64,000 nucleotides of DNA from Nectonema munidae (GCA_030549495.1 JAUIRK010000844.1:86569-150568), one strand, 5' to 3'. Counted from the stretch's first letter, positions 1 to 12,962 are shown. Notes: generated from the letters alone by a model not told the origin. A program made the numbers and translations.

Positions 1-583
<583 letters not shown>

Positions 584-1007
584 GATGGATAAAGAAAAGT
601 TAGCCTTCATTTTGAGCGAAATACAAAATGTAAACACAGCAACAATGAGTGGGATATAGGCTCCCATGAAACCCCCAACACGATTGGCTAATACTTCATT
701 TTATTGAAAATGAAGGGGGACTGTGAAGCAATCATAGTTCATTATTCCAAAACTGTGGATAGATGGCACATATTTAAATTTAATATATTTTTAAAAATTT
801 ACTTTTTTTATTTTTAGCAAAATTATTGCAAACTGCTTTAACACATTAAAATAATAATTAATAGCGAGCTCACATTTTACGTTTGTTGTAAATCAAATAC
901 GATGTGATTCTTTGCAAACTGAAGTCTTCAATCCGCCTCCAATGACTTGATGTACGCACCACATTGCACACTTTCAATTCGTAATTACATTTTTCAAAAT
1001 AACATTA
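584..1007. other. No gene seen
   Basis: AT-rich sequence between the microsatellite and the Tigger element. I see no coding potential, repeat or RNA gene. Confidence 0.6.
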
Positions 1008-1009
1008 TA

Positions 1010-3528
1010 CAGTGGAGCCCGCTTATTGTCATACCCTCCGTGTATGAATAAATTATGACATAATCCGGGATATTCTAATATCCGGGCTTAGCTATTTTCA
1101 TGAGTATGGTGGTTATAACGATTTAACTGTGCGTGGTTATACATGTAGGGGCCTACACTGATAAGTGGCAACACGATGGTTAACAATTAAAACAAGTATT
1201 TATTACATTTTTCAGACATTATTATCACAATATACAAATAAAAGAATAAAAAATTTATTTAGTATCACTTTTTTCATAAATTATTTATTAAAATGTACAA
1301 ATAAAAAATATATACACACGCATTGACAAGTAGGCCTAAACAATCCATCAGGTAAGTTTTTTTTCATTTGAAGCTGTGGATCTGCGAATTGTCTATTTAG
1401 ATTTAAAAAAAGTCTGTTATGCAGGTCTGTTTGGCCGAATGTTGCAACCGCCGTTTGCAGCTCACTTTCCAGAGTGTAGAAGGTGGTGAGATCGTGGCCG
1501 ATAGCTTCCAGATAGGCACGCACAAATGACGGGCCGTCGAGGGCAACATGGGCCTTTGGTGGTGGAGGCAGTTCAGCTGACTCATCGTCACTGTCAGCAG
1601 TGGGGCAGACATCTGGCTGGCGTACTGTGTCACAGATGTCGTCATCTGTCAAGACCCCATGGCACTCAGTCTTGGAATCCACGTCCACGTAGGCCTGGAA
1701 CTCTTCTGGTGCCTGGTCCTGGTGGTCTGCAGTGGGAGCATCTGGAGCAGAGGGGATGCGGAAGCCGGCATGGGCAAAGCAGTTTGCCACACTGGACTGT
1801 TTTACATCCTGCCATGCCACTTTCAACATGTGCATAGCATCCAGGACTGTAAACTTGCGGGCGAAGGTGCTGGCAGAGAACTCAGCTTCACCTGCGTCGA
1901 TGTATGCAACAATCTTCTGGACCACCTTCTTCCTGTAGAGTGCCTTCAGGTTTCGGATGATCCCCATGTCACATGGCTATATGATGGAGGTCGTGTTGGG
2001 GGGCAGGAAGAAGAGGCGAATGTGGGATCTGCTGCATCCTTGGGGTGAGCCGAGCAGTTGTGGAGGACAAGGGCAATGTGCCGCCCCTGCCTTGCCATGT
2101 CACGTTCAAAGTCTCTTAGCCAGTCTCGAAACAGGTTGCCAGTCATCCATGCGTTTTTATTGTTCATGTATGGGATTGGAAGCTGGGGGACTCCTCTAAA
2201 GCACCTGGGCTTGGCACTTTTGCCAACCACCAGTAGAGGACGCTTGTCACTGCCGTCCATGTTGGCAGTGACGAGGGCGGTGAGACGCTCCTTGACCTTC
2301 TTGCTGCCGCTCAGCTTCTGTTCTGCATCGGCCAAGGTGCCGTCAGGTAGGGCACGGAAGTAGATTCCCGTCTCATCTGCGTTGTAGACGTCACAGGGTT
2401 CATACTTCTCAAGCAGCTCGGGCAGCACAGTTGAAAGCCATGTGTCTGCAGCTGGGATGTCAGCATCACTTTTCTCCCCATGTGCCTTTTTATATTTGAT
2501 CGAGAAACGATCCTTCCAACGGCAGATCCAGCCATTGGTTGCCTTGAAATCGTCCTTTCCTAGGTTGGCAGCGAGCTGGTTGGCCTTCTCCTCCAGGACT
2601 GCAGTGGTGATGGGACAGCCATGGGTACGGGCATCCACGAACCAGGTGTAAAGGGCCGTCTCGACGTCAGCTGCCTTGCCAGTCCGCATGCGCATGCGGT
2701 TGCCGTTCTTGTTCTGCTCAGCATCTTGCAGGATCTGGGACTTCTTGCTGAGAATTTTTGAAATGGTGGACTGTGAAACACCATACGTTTTGGACAATTG
2801 AGTTTGTGATTGGCTAGATGACCACTTTATGATCTCCAGCTTCTGGGCAAGGGACAAGTCATTTCGCTTACGTTTAGCACTCATGATTAAAAACTGAAGA
2901 ACTGAAGAATAGCTTAGCACAGTGTCCGTAACAATAGAGCAGATCGGCAAATGTTGTTTTGATTGGGAAGTTTATTTAAGATCAAAAGGATGCATCTTTT
3001 CAAGACCTGTGTGTGCAGCTGTGTGTGTGTGTGTGTGCAGTGTGTGTGTTGCTATGCGTGCATGGGTGCATGTGCGAAGCTTCGTGATCACAATGTTGCT
3101 TTCGTGATCACATGTGATTTATCGACGCATTAACCTGTCAGAAGTCTCACCAAATGGTTAAAGCCAAATGATTTTTAACGGGAAAGTGCGACCATGCGCG
3201 AACACTCATCATGGCGATGCTTATCGATAACATCGTCATGGTCATGGTTAAGGGATTAGACGTAACTTATTGGTGCATTACTGTTGGTTTAGTGATAAGA
3301 TAGGAGTTCAAGTTGATGAAAAAATGCGTGTATCGGCGCGATAATCCTGCAAAATGTTATTCTAAAAATTAATTTTGGCTAATTTTCTATGACAATAAAT
3401 GGCAATATCTATGACATTAAACGAGCAAATTTCTATGTTTTGTATAGGAAATGGTTTGGGATTTCAATATTTTATGACAATAAACGGGAAATTCTATAAA
3501 ACTGTATGATATTAAGTGGGCACTACTG
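1010..3528 (-). mobile_element. Tigger/pogo DNA transposon, complete ends, inactivated
   Basis: The element starts CAGTGGAGCCCGCTTATTGT and its other end, read on the - strand, starts CAGTAGTGCCCACTTAATAT. TA dinucleotides flank both ends (1008-1009 and 3529-3530), as expected of Tc1/mariner-pogo insertion. Subterminal direct repeats built on ATGACAATAAACGGG are visible at 3390-3510 and probably are transposase-binding sites, with a related pattern near the other end. The interior coding part is clearly richer in G and C than the AT-rich host sequence. At about 2.5 kb it has full Tigger length. The transposase is listed separately. Confidence 0.92.
1281..2884 (-). pseudogene. Tigger-like transposase (CENP-B HTH + DDE_1), broken
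   Basis: The protein starts at 2884 (MSAKRKRNDLSLAQKLEIIK). It has a CENP-B/psq-type helix-turn-helix in the first 55 residues, then a Tc5-type HTH (about residues 65-135, ending in W-I-C-R-W-K-D-R-F), then a DDE_1 domain. The first catalytic Asp is present in YNADETGIYF. The second position reads LVLHNCSAHP, with His (CAC at 2060-2062) in place of the usual Asp of VLDNCSAHP. The third Asp lies in PCDMGIIRNLKALYRKK. A one-base shift lies near 2023-2026 and a TAG replaces the expected Gln before PCDMG (1976-1978). The element is therefore dead by three independent lesions, yet the rest of the frame is well preserved, implying moderate age. Confidence 0.93.
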
Positions 3529-3530
3529 TA

Positions 3531-4240
3531 TATAGATAACATAACATACAAGCGTTTACATACAAACAAACATGTATTTTAAATGGATGAAAATTATAGA
3601 ACGAAAGTTGGCCTGTGTTGAGAATGAGCTTTCCTGTCACCAACTCTAAAAAAGTATAGTGAAATGCGTAGGATCGAATATATTTAGAAAGTTCTCATCA
3701 AATTTGATAAAGAGAGTATACAAAACTTCATGGCGTATTGACCTAACAAGTTAAGACCTGATTAAGATCAATAATGAGACTGCTGGAAGTCTCTCTGGCC
3801 TTTGTATGCTTAGTATCCACCGTGATAAAATGAACAGCCTGATTACACAAATACGATTTAAATCCTATGTATATATGCTATTTTATTAATTTTCCATGTA
3901 ATTTTTAAAGTCGTCATATTCCATTTTAGAAGCCGTTTAGGAAAATATTTCATCTAATAAAATAGTGTTTCAATTATCTGTGTTTCAATTTTAAGTTATG
4001 CAATGTTATACTAACTTCAAAGTAGTTACTGCAACCACTTGTTTTCAGTGACAGACTTCAGCTGTGATAAATTTCCTTACAACTCAGCTTCGATGGAAAA
4101 CGTACCAAGACTGAAAGCGTGCGAAACTTCGATATTTTTCGTAATTTAGTTTTTACGTACTTATTTTTCACGTTTATTTAAAAATGATCATACCGCACTT
4201 TAATTTCAAACGTAGCATGACACTAAAAACTAAAAACTTT
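3531..4240. other. No gene seen
   Basis: AT-rich sequence downstream of the Tigger element. I find no convincing coding region or repeat. Confidence 0.55.
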
Positions 4241-4306
4241 TGACTACAATTAAAACTCTGTTAGAACATAATTATCTACGGCTTCTAAAAAATACAGATA
4301 TTTATA
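4241..4306 (+). repeat. Short dispersed repeat, copy 1
   Basis: About 65 bases starting GACTACAATTAAAA and containing AATTATCTACGGCTTC recur in the same orientation at 45970-46034 with few differences. It lies 180 bases left of the Merlin element. The family is unknown. Confidence 0.7.
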
Positions 4307-4556
4307 ATCCAATGGATCTTGTTGGTCACCCCTTCCATCTTTGAGTCGGTTGCAAAAATATTTCTCACATCTTCAAAACCCAAATTTGGACCGAGATAAA
4401 TACGGTAAGTGGGATGTAGAAAGTATAATATTTTGACAATATACAAATTTAGAAATTTTAAAAGAATTTTCGGATTTTTTAGTTTTGACGGCCACATCAA
4501 GTAATCACCATTTGGTCTGCCTTTTATAGTTATTTATTTTTATTGTTATTTATTTA

Positions 4557-5335
4557 ATGCTAACTGTTTACGAACTGGGTGCAAAAGTGAGCGCTGAAGA
4601 AAAAGCTATTCGTTACTCACGAGATAAGGGAGTGTTGCACCAGGAGAGACTGTTTGCAAATCGGCATTTAATGAAACATGATTTATCACGGTGGAGATGC
4701 AATAAAAGTTTGTGCAGAACTAAGTTGGGACTGAGACGCGATACGTGGTTAGAAGGTACTCGTTTACCTTTTAAAACAATTTTTTATTTTATTCATGCAT
4801 CGTGTCATGAACTTGCCACAACCAATTTTTGTGAAAAAAGTAAGGTTAGTTAGGTACTGGGTTTCGATAACTCAAGGTCTTGGGTTCGATCCCGCATCAA
4901 GCCAACTTTCTCATAGTTTGATGCAATTGTGCCTTCTCGATGAAAACACCCCACGATACCTTTACCTTACCTTAAAATGTCCAATATAGCGTACACTGAT
5001 TGGAAAAATTATATGCGTGAAGTGTGGGCGGTTTCACTGCTCCAAAATCCTGTGCAAATTGGAGGACAAAGCTTCATGTTGAAATCGTGGAGTCCTGCTT
5101 CTCGAGAAGAAAGTACAGTGTGGGCAGAGTTTATCCCCAGCAATGGGTATAAAGAGTGTATTTTACCGGGAACGACAATTATTTCTCATAAATAACTGGC
5201 ATATGCTGGCATTACATCACTCAAAGGCATGGCGTACAAGCGTACTGTTGACCATTAAAAATATTTCAAAGACCCTGAAACTGGAGAACACACTAACTTT
5301 GTCTTTCGCAAAATTGCGAAATAAAAAAGAATGCG
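4557..5335 (+). pseudogene. Merlin transposase, broken by SINE and frameshifts
   Basis: The N-terminal part (4557-4841) reads W-R-C-N-K-S-L-C and then TWLEGTRLPFKTIFYFIH, the zinc-ribbon-to-DDE linker typical of ISXO2/Merlin proteins. After a SINE the frame resumes near 4977 with DWKNYMREVWAV and QIGGQ. Another frame then gives HVEIVESCFSRRKYSVGRVY and PQQWV; Merlin normally has EIDES there, so the first catalytic Asp is Val. A further segment has ILPGTTIIS, and the next frame has FKDPETGEHTNFV, the usual region just before the catalytic Glu. The part between PQQWV and ILPGTT is shortened. At least three frame breaks are present. Family assignment is from recognised motifs only. Confidence 0.85.
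4842..4975 (+). repeat. tRNA-type SINE, head type A, copy 1
   Basis: Head with an A-box-like GGTTAGTTAGGTACTGG and a B-box-like GGGTTCGATCCCGC, then a body with CATAGTTTGATGC and TGAAAACACCCC, and a tail ACCTTTACCTTACCTT. It is inserted in the Merlin transposase reading frame. Confidence 0.85.
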
Positions 5336-5340
5336 ATAAT

Positions 5341-5483
5341 GGTAAAGGTACCATAGGGTGTTTTCATCGAAAAGGCACAATTGTGCCGCTTGTATCGAAC
5401 TATGAGGAAAGCAGGCTTGATGCGGGATCGAACCCAAGACCTTGAGTTATCGAATCCGGCATATAACCAACCATACTCACGCG
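5341..5483 (-). repeat. tRNA-type SINE, head type A, copy 2
   Basis: Full-length copy on the - strand: A-box-like TATGGTTGGTTAGATGC, B-box-like GGGTTCGATCCCGC, body with the CATAGTTCGATACAAGCGGC motif, tail GGTACCTTTACC. It lies in the same Merlin element as copy 1 but in opposite orientation, so a transcript through both could fold. Confidence 0.88.
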
Positions 5484-5787
5484 ATCACTAATCGATTCAT
5501 ATATGTGCGAATTTCTTTGGTGCAAAAGTAACAAAGTGCTAGAGATTGTAAGGGAAAATTTTATTCAGATATTGCCAATTTTATTCCTTTGCTTAAATAA
5601 AACTATTTTTAAAATCCATTGTAAGTTATTAATTTTTTAAATTAATAAAGTTATTAATTTTTTTTAATTTCCGTTTCTTTTTATAAACAACAAAATGTTG
5701 GTAACGCAGAGAATTTTCCTATGAATTTGGCAACCAGGACATAACTATAAAAGGCAGACGAAATGGTGATTACTTGATATGGCCGTC

Positions 5788-6820
5788 TAAACGAAAAGAC
5801 CGGAATCTTCTTTGTATGTTTCAGGCGCGTAACCAGCAGCGGGTAAAAGCCAATTAACAAGGGAAGGATCGGGTGGACGACGCAAGCCTATCGCTAAATT
5901 TTTACAGTTTTCCCATTTTTTAATAAGAGCTTTTATATTCTTGATTTGAATATTTATTTTATCATATTCATCTGAAAAGCATTTTATGTTAGCCTATTTG
6001 AGATACTTGAAAAAACAATGCTACTCAATTGACTATAGGATTTTTAACACATAATATATGCGTAGGTATTCAGAGCCCTACAAACTTGTAAGGGTTACTT
6101 GCATTTAGCAATATTAACCGCATCCCCCTACTCTATATCAATTGTGCATTATGCTTAAAGTTTCTGATGTAGTTACATATTGCTATAGGGCTTTTTCAGA
6201 TGAACATAGTATAGGAACATTGAGGGATTTCTAAGGGTTCCCTTAAATCAGTATTATACAATCATGAATAGTATTAAGAATTGGCATTAATGAAGAAGAA
6301 TGTATTAAAAAAGTTTATGAAGAACAAATTATAGCTAAAAATAAAGGAAAGATTACAATTATAACTCGAAAGAAGAAATGATAAAATATATCAGAGAAAG
6401 GAGTGTGAAATTACGCAAATAGCAAAATAGAGAAAATTGAAAAGGGAAAATTGAGTAAATGGTGTAGTAGGATATTTCGTATAGTTATGAAGACTAGGCC
6501 CTAGAGCATTGTTAGATAACCGTAGAAGTGACTATTGTTATTACGAACCTCGACGGTTTATCATCGGCTTCCAATATATCATTTTACTTATAACATCTAT
6601 TCTTATCTGCTGCATCACTAATATTATTTTAGGACTTATCTAGATTGGATAAGTATTTGTATGAGGCGTCTCAATGTCAATAATTATTATTATATGTACT
6701 TTGTCTAGAGTAGTCAATTTTCCTTTATACGTCATTTACGATAGACCATCTTTTTCACTTCATGTTCATTGATAACATTCGTTTCATAGAAATTGTTTCT
6801 ATAGTTCGTAATTATCAAAA
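5788..6820. other. No gene seen
   Basis: AT-rich, no recognisable gene or repeat family. Confidence 0.5.
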
Positions 6821-6828
6821 AAATGTAG

Positions 6829-7312
6829 TAGAACCTACGTTTTACGTACCCTGATTTTACATTCCCTGGATTTTACGTCCTCGCCAAATGATCGATGACG
6901 TCATCTTTTTGGTCATTAAATGCATTATTAATACGTTTTTTCTTTGTGATTTTATGTATTAAAAAGTTTATAAAGGTTAATAAATTATTGTCTTTCAGTT
7001 TTATTTCACTATGAGTAATTTAAATAACGCTAATTAGATCGCAAAACAATGCATCAGAGCTTCTGTACACTGATATTTTTTATTTAAGACTTTATTATGA
7101 AAACAGCTGAACTTCAAGGATGATCGATCATCCAACTTCACTGTAGTAGTTTTCTTTAGCTGCCATAGTCCCTCACGTCGTACACGGTGTGACCATGTGT
7201 GATCCAGGCTAGGATTTTCGTGTTGTATGTCAATTTAAAAACCTGGATTTTACGAATCCTACGTTTTACGTCCGCCGTTCGGTCCCGTGCCGTACGTAAA
7301 ACGTAGGTTCTT
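6829..7312. mobile_element. Pogo/Tigger-type MITE
   Basis: Inverted ends AGAACCTACGTTTTACGTAC (left, from about 6829) and the reverse complement GTACGTAAAACGTAGGTTCT (right, to about 7312), next to TA-rich flanks. Both ends carry extra copies of GATTTTACGT-type motifs, the subterminal repeat layout also seen in the Tigger at 1010-3528. There is no coding capacity in about 480 bases, so it is a non-autonomous derivative. The exact ends are uncertain by a few bases. Confidence 0.78.
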
Positions 7313-9336
7313 ATTATATTTTGGTCTACTTCAGCACTGGTAGATTTACTTTAGTAGTAATTTCGTTTCTTTATAAAGATTATTATCCAATTGTCATTGT
7401 GTAGTTATCTTTAAATATTTTTCAACCCCATTCGTGACGCGCTATTTTCATTTCTTCAGTGACGGGGGCGTCGCTATTTTAGCCCCCCCCCCCCCCACCT
7501 CCCTTTTTCTTAAACTATTGAATATTTTGGCAAAATCTCGCTTGAACCCACTAAATAATGGATTCTGAATCTGATAGTCATTTCTTTTTTATGAAAATCA
7601 ATTAAATCTGTCAAAAAATCAATCAAACTTGTCAATCAATGCCAAATATTTAAACTTGAAAAACAAAAAAGCTTTTGTTGAATTAACATTGCCTTAATTT
7701 ATTTAATAAACCAACTTTTGATGATTAATTCACCAAAAAATATTTTACATGTCAGTAAATTAACAACACGTTTTCTCATCACTTTGTCAATATATAAACA
7801 TGTAATTAACTATAATTAAAGCTCTTTTTTGGAGAATAAATATTTTATCAAGATTAGCGAAATCACAGTTAATTATATTATAAAAATAAAGATTTATAGA
7901 TTGTCAACATTAGACTTCTAGGTAATTTGCTTTTACAAAGATTGAGTATTCCAATTATTAGGCGTAGCTTGGAAGATATATGAGAAATATGATAATTCCA
8001 ATTAAGTTCAAAATTTAAAATTAAATCATGTATTAAAAAATTTTTTTTTAAAAAAAAAATAGTAAAAAAAAATAAAAAGTTGTTAAAATAAAATATTTTA
8101 TATTTTATATTATCATAATATTTTTTTAAAAATTTTTGTTTTTTTTTTAGGGGGGGTTTTTTTTAAAAAAATTTTTTTTTTTTTTATTTTTTTCCTTATA
8201 ATAATAATATTTTTTAAAATGAAAAAAAAAAAAAAACCAACAATTTTAAAAAAAAAGAAGGTTTAAAAAAAAAAGAATAAACCCCACAAAAAAAATGGGC
8301 CCCCCCCTGAGAATATGAGGCCTGATTCAAAATCTAGTTGCTTATATAAGAAAATAAGGTATTTAGAAACATTCATCTTTGTCATCAGTCTATAAAGAAT
8401 TTTTTTCACACTTTCTAAAATTACTATCAAACCTATCATTTTACGTTCAAAGAAATCAACCAGATTCACTCATTAGCAAAAACAAGAAAAATCTTAGCTC
8501 AATAGTTTGAGCCACTGCGGTTTTGTTGTTCTTGGAATTGTACTCTTCTCGTAGATGAACTTAGAAACTCTTATAAATTATTAGGAAGATACAAAATGAT
8601 AAAATGATTTTAAGAAAACTATTTTTAAAAATAATAATTTTTTTATCCATTATATCATTGAAGTATTTTGGAGAAAATTTTCTTTTCCTAAAGAGACTAT
8701 TTATAGAGGAAAAATCCAAAAAGTCAACTACTTTTCGGCAAAATAATCAAAACTATACTTAAACGTGTAAACCAGAGGCTTATGGTTTAGTAGATAGTGT
8801 GTTGTTATTAAAAAGGTTTCTTTCTAAATTTACAAATCCTAATTTGTGGACGAACATAATGGAAGCTCCATCCATCTAAACACAAACTAATTATGCCAAC
8901 AAAAGATTTAACTCTTCTAAAAAGATAGAAAATGAAATTTATAGCATGTTCAGACTTTATAGTTGCAACGAGTAGTCTGAAAAGAGGGCCTCTTTTTAAC
9001 TTGTTTCCCGAAGACAAACTGTCGAGAAAACAAAGGTTGTCAAAGCGGTGTGAGCATTATACTCTAATATCAATGTTGAAGAAAAAATAAAGGTCACAAT
9101 TTTTAATTTAATCTCAGCATCAAAGAAGCAAATATCCTTAGGCGGCTTATTTAAAGAAAACGGATACTCACAGCTACATGATCAGCAAAACAGAAAATTT
9201 TAATTTTTTATTAGAACTATATATATCATTAATTAAAATTACTTTGAATTGAACTCTGTGCTACTCCACCCCCTCTCCTCCCATAAAAACTTTATTAACA
9301 TTAGACTTATTAATATTAACAACAGGTTGACGGCGA
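7313..9336. other. Low-complexity AT sequence, no gene seen
   Basis: Long A, T and some G/C homopolymer runs (for example 7482-7496, 8030-8310). A C-run at 7482-7496 preceded by CAGTGACGGGGGCGTCGC looks like a stray hAT end. I see no gene. Confidence 0.55.
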
Positions 9337-9340
9337 TCAG

Positions 9341-9690
9341 GTAAATAAGATTCTATTAAGGACAAAGATTTCTGTTGGACTCCATATGAAGACAGTTTTT
9401 TTTAAATAATATATTTTGGGAAAGGTTGTGAAATGTTTTGGAAAATCAACAAACAAAAAATGAGCACGTTTATTAGACTCAAAGTATGTCATCAATATAG
9501 CGAATGAGTAAAACTCTTTATTAAACGGGAAATAAGATTCTATTAAGGACAAAGATTTCTGTTGGACTCCATATAAAGACAGTTTTTTTTATATTAAATA
9601 TTTTGGGAAAAATCAACAAATAAAGAATGAGCATGTTTATTAGATTCAAAGTATTTCATCTACATAGCAAATGAGTAAAGACTCCGTATT
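9341..9690. repeat. Tandem duplication of about 190 bp
   Basis: The segment from AAATAAGATTCTATTAAGG (9341) to about 9529 is repeated directly after itself (9530 to about 9690), with small deletions in the second unit. On the - strand the first unit reads FLFVDFPK, faintly like the palm motif of a LINE reverse transcriptase; that reading is weak. Confidence 0.75.
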
Positions 9691-9902
9691 ATGGCTTATA
9701 GGAAAACCGAATTAAAATTGGTAAAACAAATCATTAACAAGAAAGTAAGAAAACAATTTTTCGACGATTTGAAAAGTATAGCGATTATAAAGATTGGCTT
9801 GTAATTATTTATGTTTTCTCAATGCCCTTTTTTGAAAATGGGATGGATAACACTTAATTTAAAGTCATAGGAAATTATTTTAAAGTCAGATAATCTACAT
9901 TG

Positions 9903-10044
9903 GTAATGGTACCGTAGGGTGTTTTCATCGAAAAGGCACAATTGCGCCGCTTGTATCGAACTATGAGGAAAGCAAGCTTGATGTAGGATCGAACCCAAGA
10001 CCTTGAGTTATCGAATCCAGCATCTAACCAACCATACTCACGCC
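9903..10044 (-). repeat. tRNA-type SINE, head type A, copy 3
   Basis: Full copy, nearly identical to the copy at 5341-5483 including the B-box-like GGTTCGATCC and the TGGTACC tail, so copies 2 and 3 are the youngest of the family here. Confidence 0.88.
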
Positions 10045-11790
10045 TATTAATAATATAATTAACATTAATAATAATAGGTTTAATATGGTACTTTCATCAC
10101 AATCCCTATTGGCAAGAATTACATCATTCTGAAAAAAATATGAAAATTCAAACTACTGTGTACTTGATATCTAAAAAATTTTCTATTATTAAGTTCGCTA
10201 TCTAGTACATTATTGCTGAATTTTTCATTTAAAATCGAACATATGTATCATGGGAAAGATTATTATTATTATTATTATTATTATTTAAATCAATATTTGG
10301 TGTAGAGAAGGGTGATAAAGATCTAGAGTTGTATATTTGTGACACAGAAGCATGTTATGCACAAACCTCTTCTTAAGATCTTAACATGTGTTATTTTTGA
10401 ATGAAATAAGAATGTAGAAATCATCGTTAAAAGGTATTCTATGTGCACCAAGACTTCCAATATTGTCTAACCAAAGAATGAAAGCAAGCTAAATAAAAGT
10501 ACAATAAAGTTCTAACTAATTATTTTTTGGTCGTGTTTCAATCCAATATTTTTTAAGAATTTTTTAAAATCTAAAATTTATTTATCAGAACAGAAAAGGG
10601 TGTTATTTTGTATAAAATTTTGGTAATTTTCTCTTTTTTTATTATCAATCATAATATTCATTTTTCAAAATCTTATTCTGCTAGTTTATTCTTCCAATTT
10701 GATTAACTATAGAATTTTTGAAAACAGCTGTGCCATGACTCTAATTATATTTATAACATTTAGTAAATGTTAAGGAATTACTGGATGAATTTTGAGTATA
10801 TTTTTAAAATTCCTAGAATAAAAAAATTGTTATATTTTCAATTTTAATTATAGTAATTTCAATTGTTGTGCTAATTTCTTTAGCTTATTTTATTTTAAAT
10901 TTCAATATATAATTTAAAATAGAGGCTTACTTTTACGCAATTATATATCAAGAACAAGAGATGAGAATTGGAGTAGTCGTATTCCGAACTATAAGGAGTC
11001 GGAAATAGGACTCAAATACGCTGACTTTGGGTTAAAGTTGGATTCGAATTTTTTCACCTCCTGACTCCGAAACCTTGCTTATAAACTTAATTTCTCGGAT
11101 GGCAACTTGAAACAACATTATTTAATATTTCGCATACTAACTTATTCTTCGTTTTATTCTTTACTGACAATAATTTTTAAAATTCATATCTCTATTTAGA
11201 ATGTCTTTTACATTGCGTAAAAAGTTTTTCTTTTTTAGATTAGGAACGTATCCTTCCAACTGCAAACAAATGCATCTAAAAGGTAATTTTTTTATCGTTC
11301 ATCATTTTTCATAAATTCTTTTAATTTTTAATTAAAATTTTTCCTTGGCATCCATCCTTTAGATTCTATTAAATTTTTATTTTTAAGTTTTTGCAGGTTT
11401 CTTTGTTTTATTTTTTCAAATGCACTATATATTTTTTCTGTTTTTTCAACGTTGGCGAGATTTTTCTAAATTTAAGTTATAAAAATATCAAATGGAAGCC
11501 TATAATAATCCATGAACCTAATTTTGCGCGCTATATAATTAATAAATTAAAATATAAGAGTGGTTCTTAACCTATTTATTCTCCTGGCTCTCCACTCCTC
11601 ATTTGTCTCAAATACATCTTAACGTGTATTTGTATATTTAGTTCTCGCAAAATCAACTACTTTTTATATTTTCATCCTATAAAATGTCAAGAATATACAA
11701 AAAGTATTCTTGTCAGCGGAGTCAGATTCCGAAATTTCAAATGGATAGTGTCATAGGTTTTTCAAAGCAGCTTTTAACATCTGATTTTTT
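10045..11790. other. No gene seen; short ATT microsatellite
   Basis: AT-rich. A TTA/ATT run lies at about 10260-10285. A pair of imperfect GAGTCGGAA / TGACTCCGA motifs near 10990-11085 may be a short MITE remnant. Otherwise nothing. Confidence 0.5.
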
Positions 11791-12962
11791 TCATCGCTTC
11801 AAACAAATAATATTTAAGCAGTTGGCAATCGTAAAACTTTTCAAATAATTTATCAGCTGTAAGTTTTTATTAGTATCCATTTTCTTTACCAGGTGTTGAA
11901 TAAAGTTACGAAGATACAATGCCTTAAAAGAGCGGATAACCCCTTGATCTAAAGGTTGGATGAGAGAAGTGGTGTTTGGAGGTAAAAACTCTATCGTCAC
12001 TCCTTTGAAGTTGAGATCTGCAAGGTGTCCACTAGCATTATCCATAATAAGAAGCACCTTAAACTCCATATTCAAATCATTAAAATACTTTCTGACTTGA
12101 GGAACAAAATTAAGCAAAAACCATTTTTGTGTTAACGTTTTTGTTATTCATACCTTCTTGCACATCCAAAAAACAGGCAGAGAATCTTTATTTTTAAGAG
12201 CTCTTGGGGTAAAACTTTTATTGATGAAAGCTGGTTTTAACATATGACCAGCGACATTACTACATCAAATGAGAGTCACCCGATCTTTTAGACTTTTAAA
12301 CCCAGGAGCACGTGCCTCATTTTTAGCAATATATGAACTAGATGGCATCTTCTTCCAATAAAGACCAGTCTCATCCATATTGAAAACTTGTTAAGGATGA
12401 TAACTTTTATACAACTTCTTTTTTAAGGTAGCTGAGTATTTTGCAGCTCCCTCAATGACAGCCTGTGCCTTTTCGCTTCATAAATGTACACTCTTAAGCT
12501 GAAAACGATTTTGAAACCGATTAAACCACCCTTTACTACCTTGAAAACCTTTTGAAATTAAAGATAGGCTTCTTCTCCTTTTTTCTCAAAATCTTGGGAT
12601 CAGGGAATCACTTCAGGTGCATACTGTTTATACAGACGCTTTCTCATGAATAATGTTGTTGTTTAAGGGAATTTTTTTTCCTCCAATCTGTTATCCAAAT
12701 GGATGAGGCGGATTCCATTCCTACAATAGATTTGTCTCGAACAGTAGAAACCATTTTTGCAGTGCTGCAAAAGCTATCAGAGCAAGAATTTCTAAACTTT
12801 ATCTTTTTTATGTACCTCACTGTACTCTCATTAATGCCTAATAGTTAGCCACTGCAGTATACAACTTACCATCTTTTATCATATCCAAAAGTTCTACTTT
12901 CTTATGTAAAGTCATAAACCTTTTTTGACGTTTAATTGTTGAAGAAGAAAGAAATTTTGGCA
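11791..12962 (-). pseudogene. Tigger-like transposase, heavily decayed
   Basis: Starting at 12962 the - strand reads MPKFLSSSTIKRQKRF followed by a CENP-B type HTH. Further down are FNMDETGLYWKKMPS (first Asp), KVLLIMDNASGH (second Asp) and PPNTTSLIQPLDQGVIRSFK (third Asp), the full DDE set of a Tigger transposase. More than six stops or shifts interrupt the frame. It is much older than the Tigger at 1010-3528 and has drifted to the AT-rich composition of the host. Confidence 0.9.

Larger units (their letters stand above)
4487..5787 (+). mobile_element. Merlin (IS1016/ISXO2-like) DNA transposon with two SINE insertions
   Basis: Terminal inverted repeats of 47 bases, beginning GACGGCCACATCAAGTAATC, lie at 4487-4533 and 5741-5787 and match almost perfectly. 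The interior encodes pieces of a Merlin transposase. Two SINEs sit inside in opposite orientation (4842-4975 and 5341-5483), so the original element was only about 1 kb. I could not find a matching target duplication; the flanks show loose inverted similarity instead, so the true ends may lie a few bases outside. Confidence 0.85.

Noticed and set aside
1526-2651. Several + strand open frames over the Tigger transposase
   Set aside because: Antisense shadows caused by the GC-rich coding sequence of the transposon.
4842-4920. Functional tRNA gene
   Set aside because: A and B boxes are present, but there is no cloverleaf with proper acceptor stem, and the unit recurs with a SINE body and tail.
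8263-9017. Two - strand open frames of about 70 residues
   Set aside because: Low-complexity AT sequence, no motif, no splice context.
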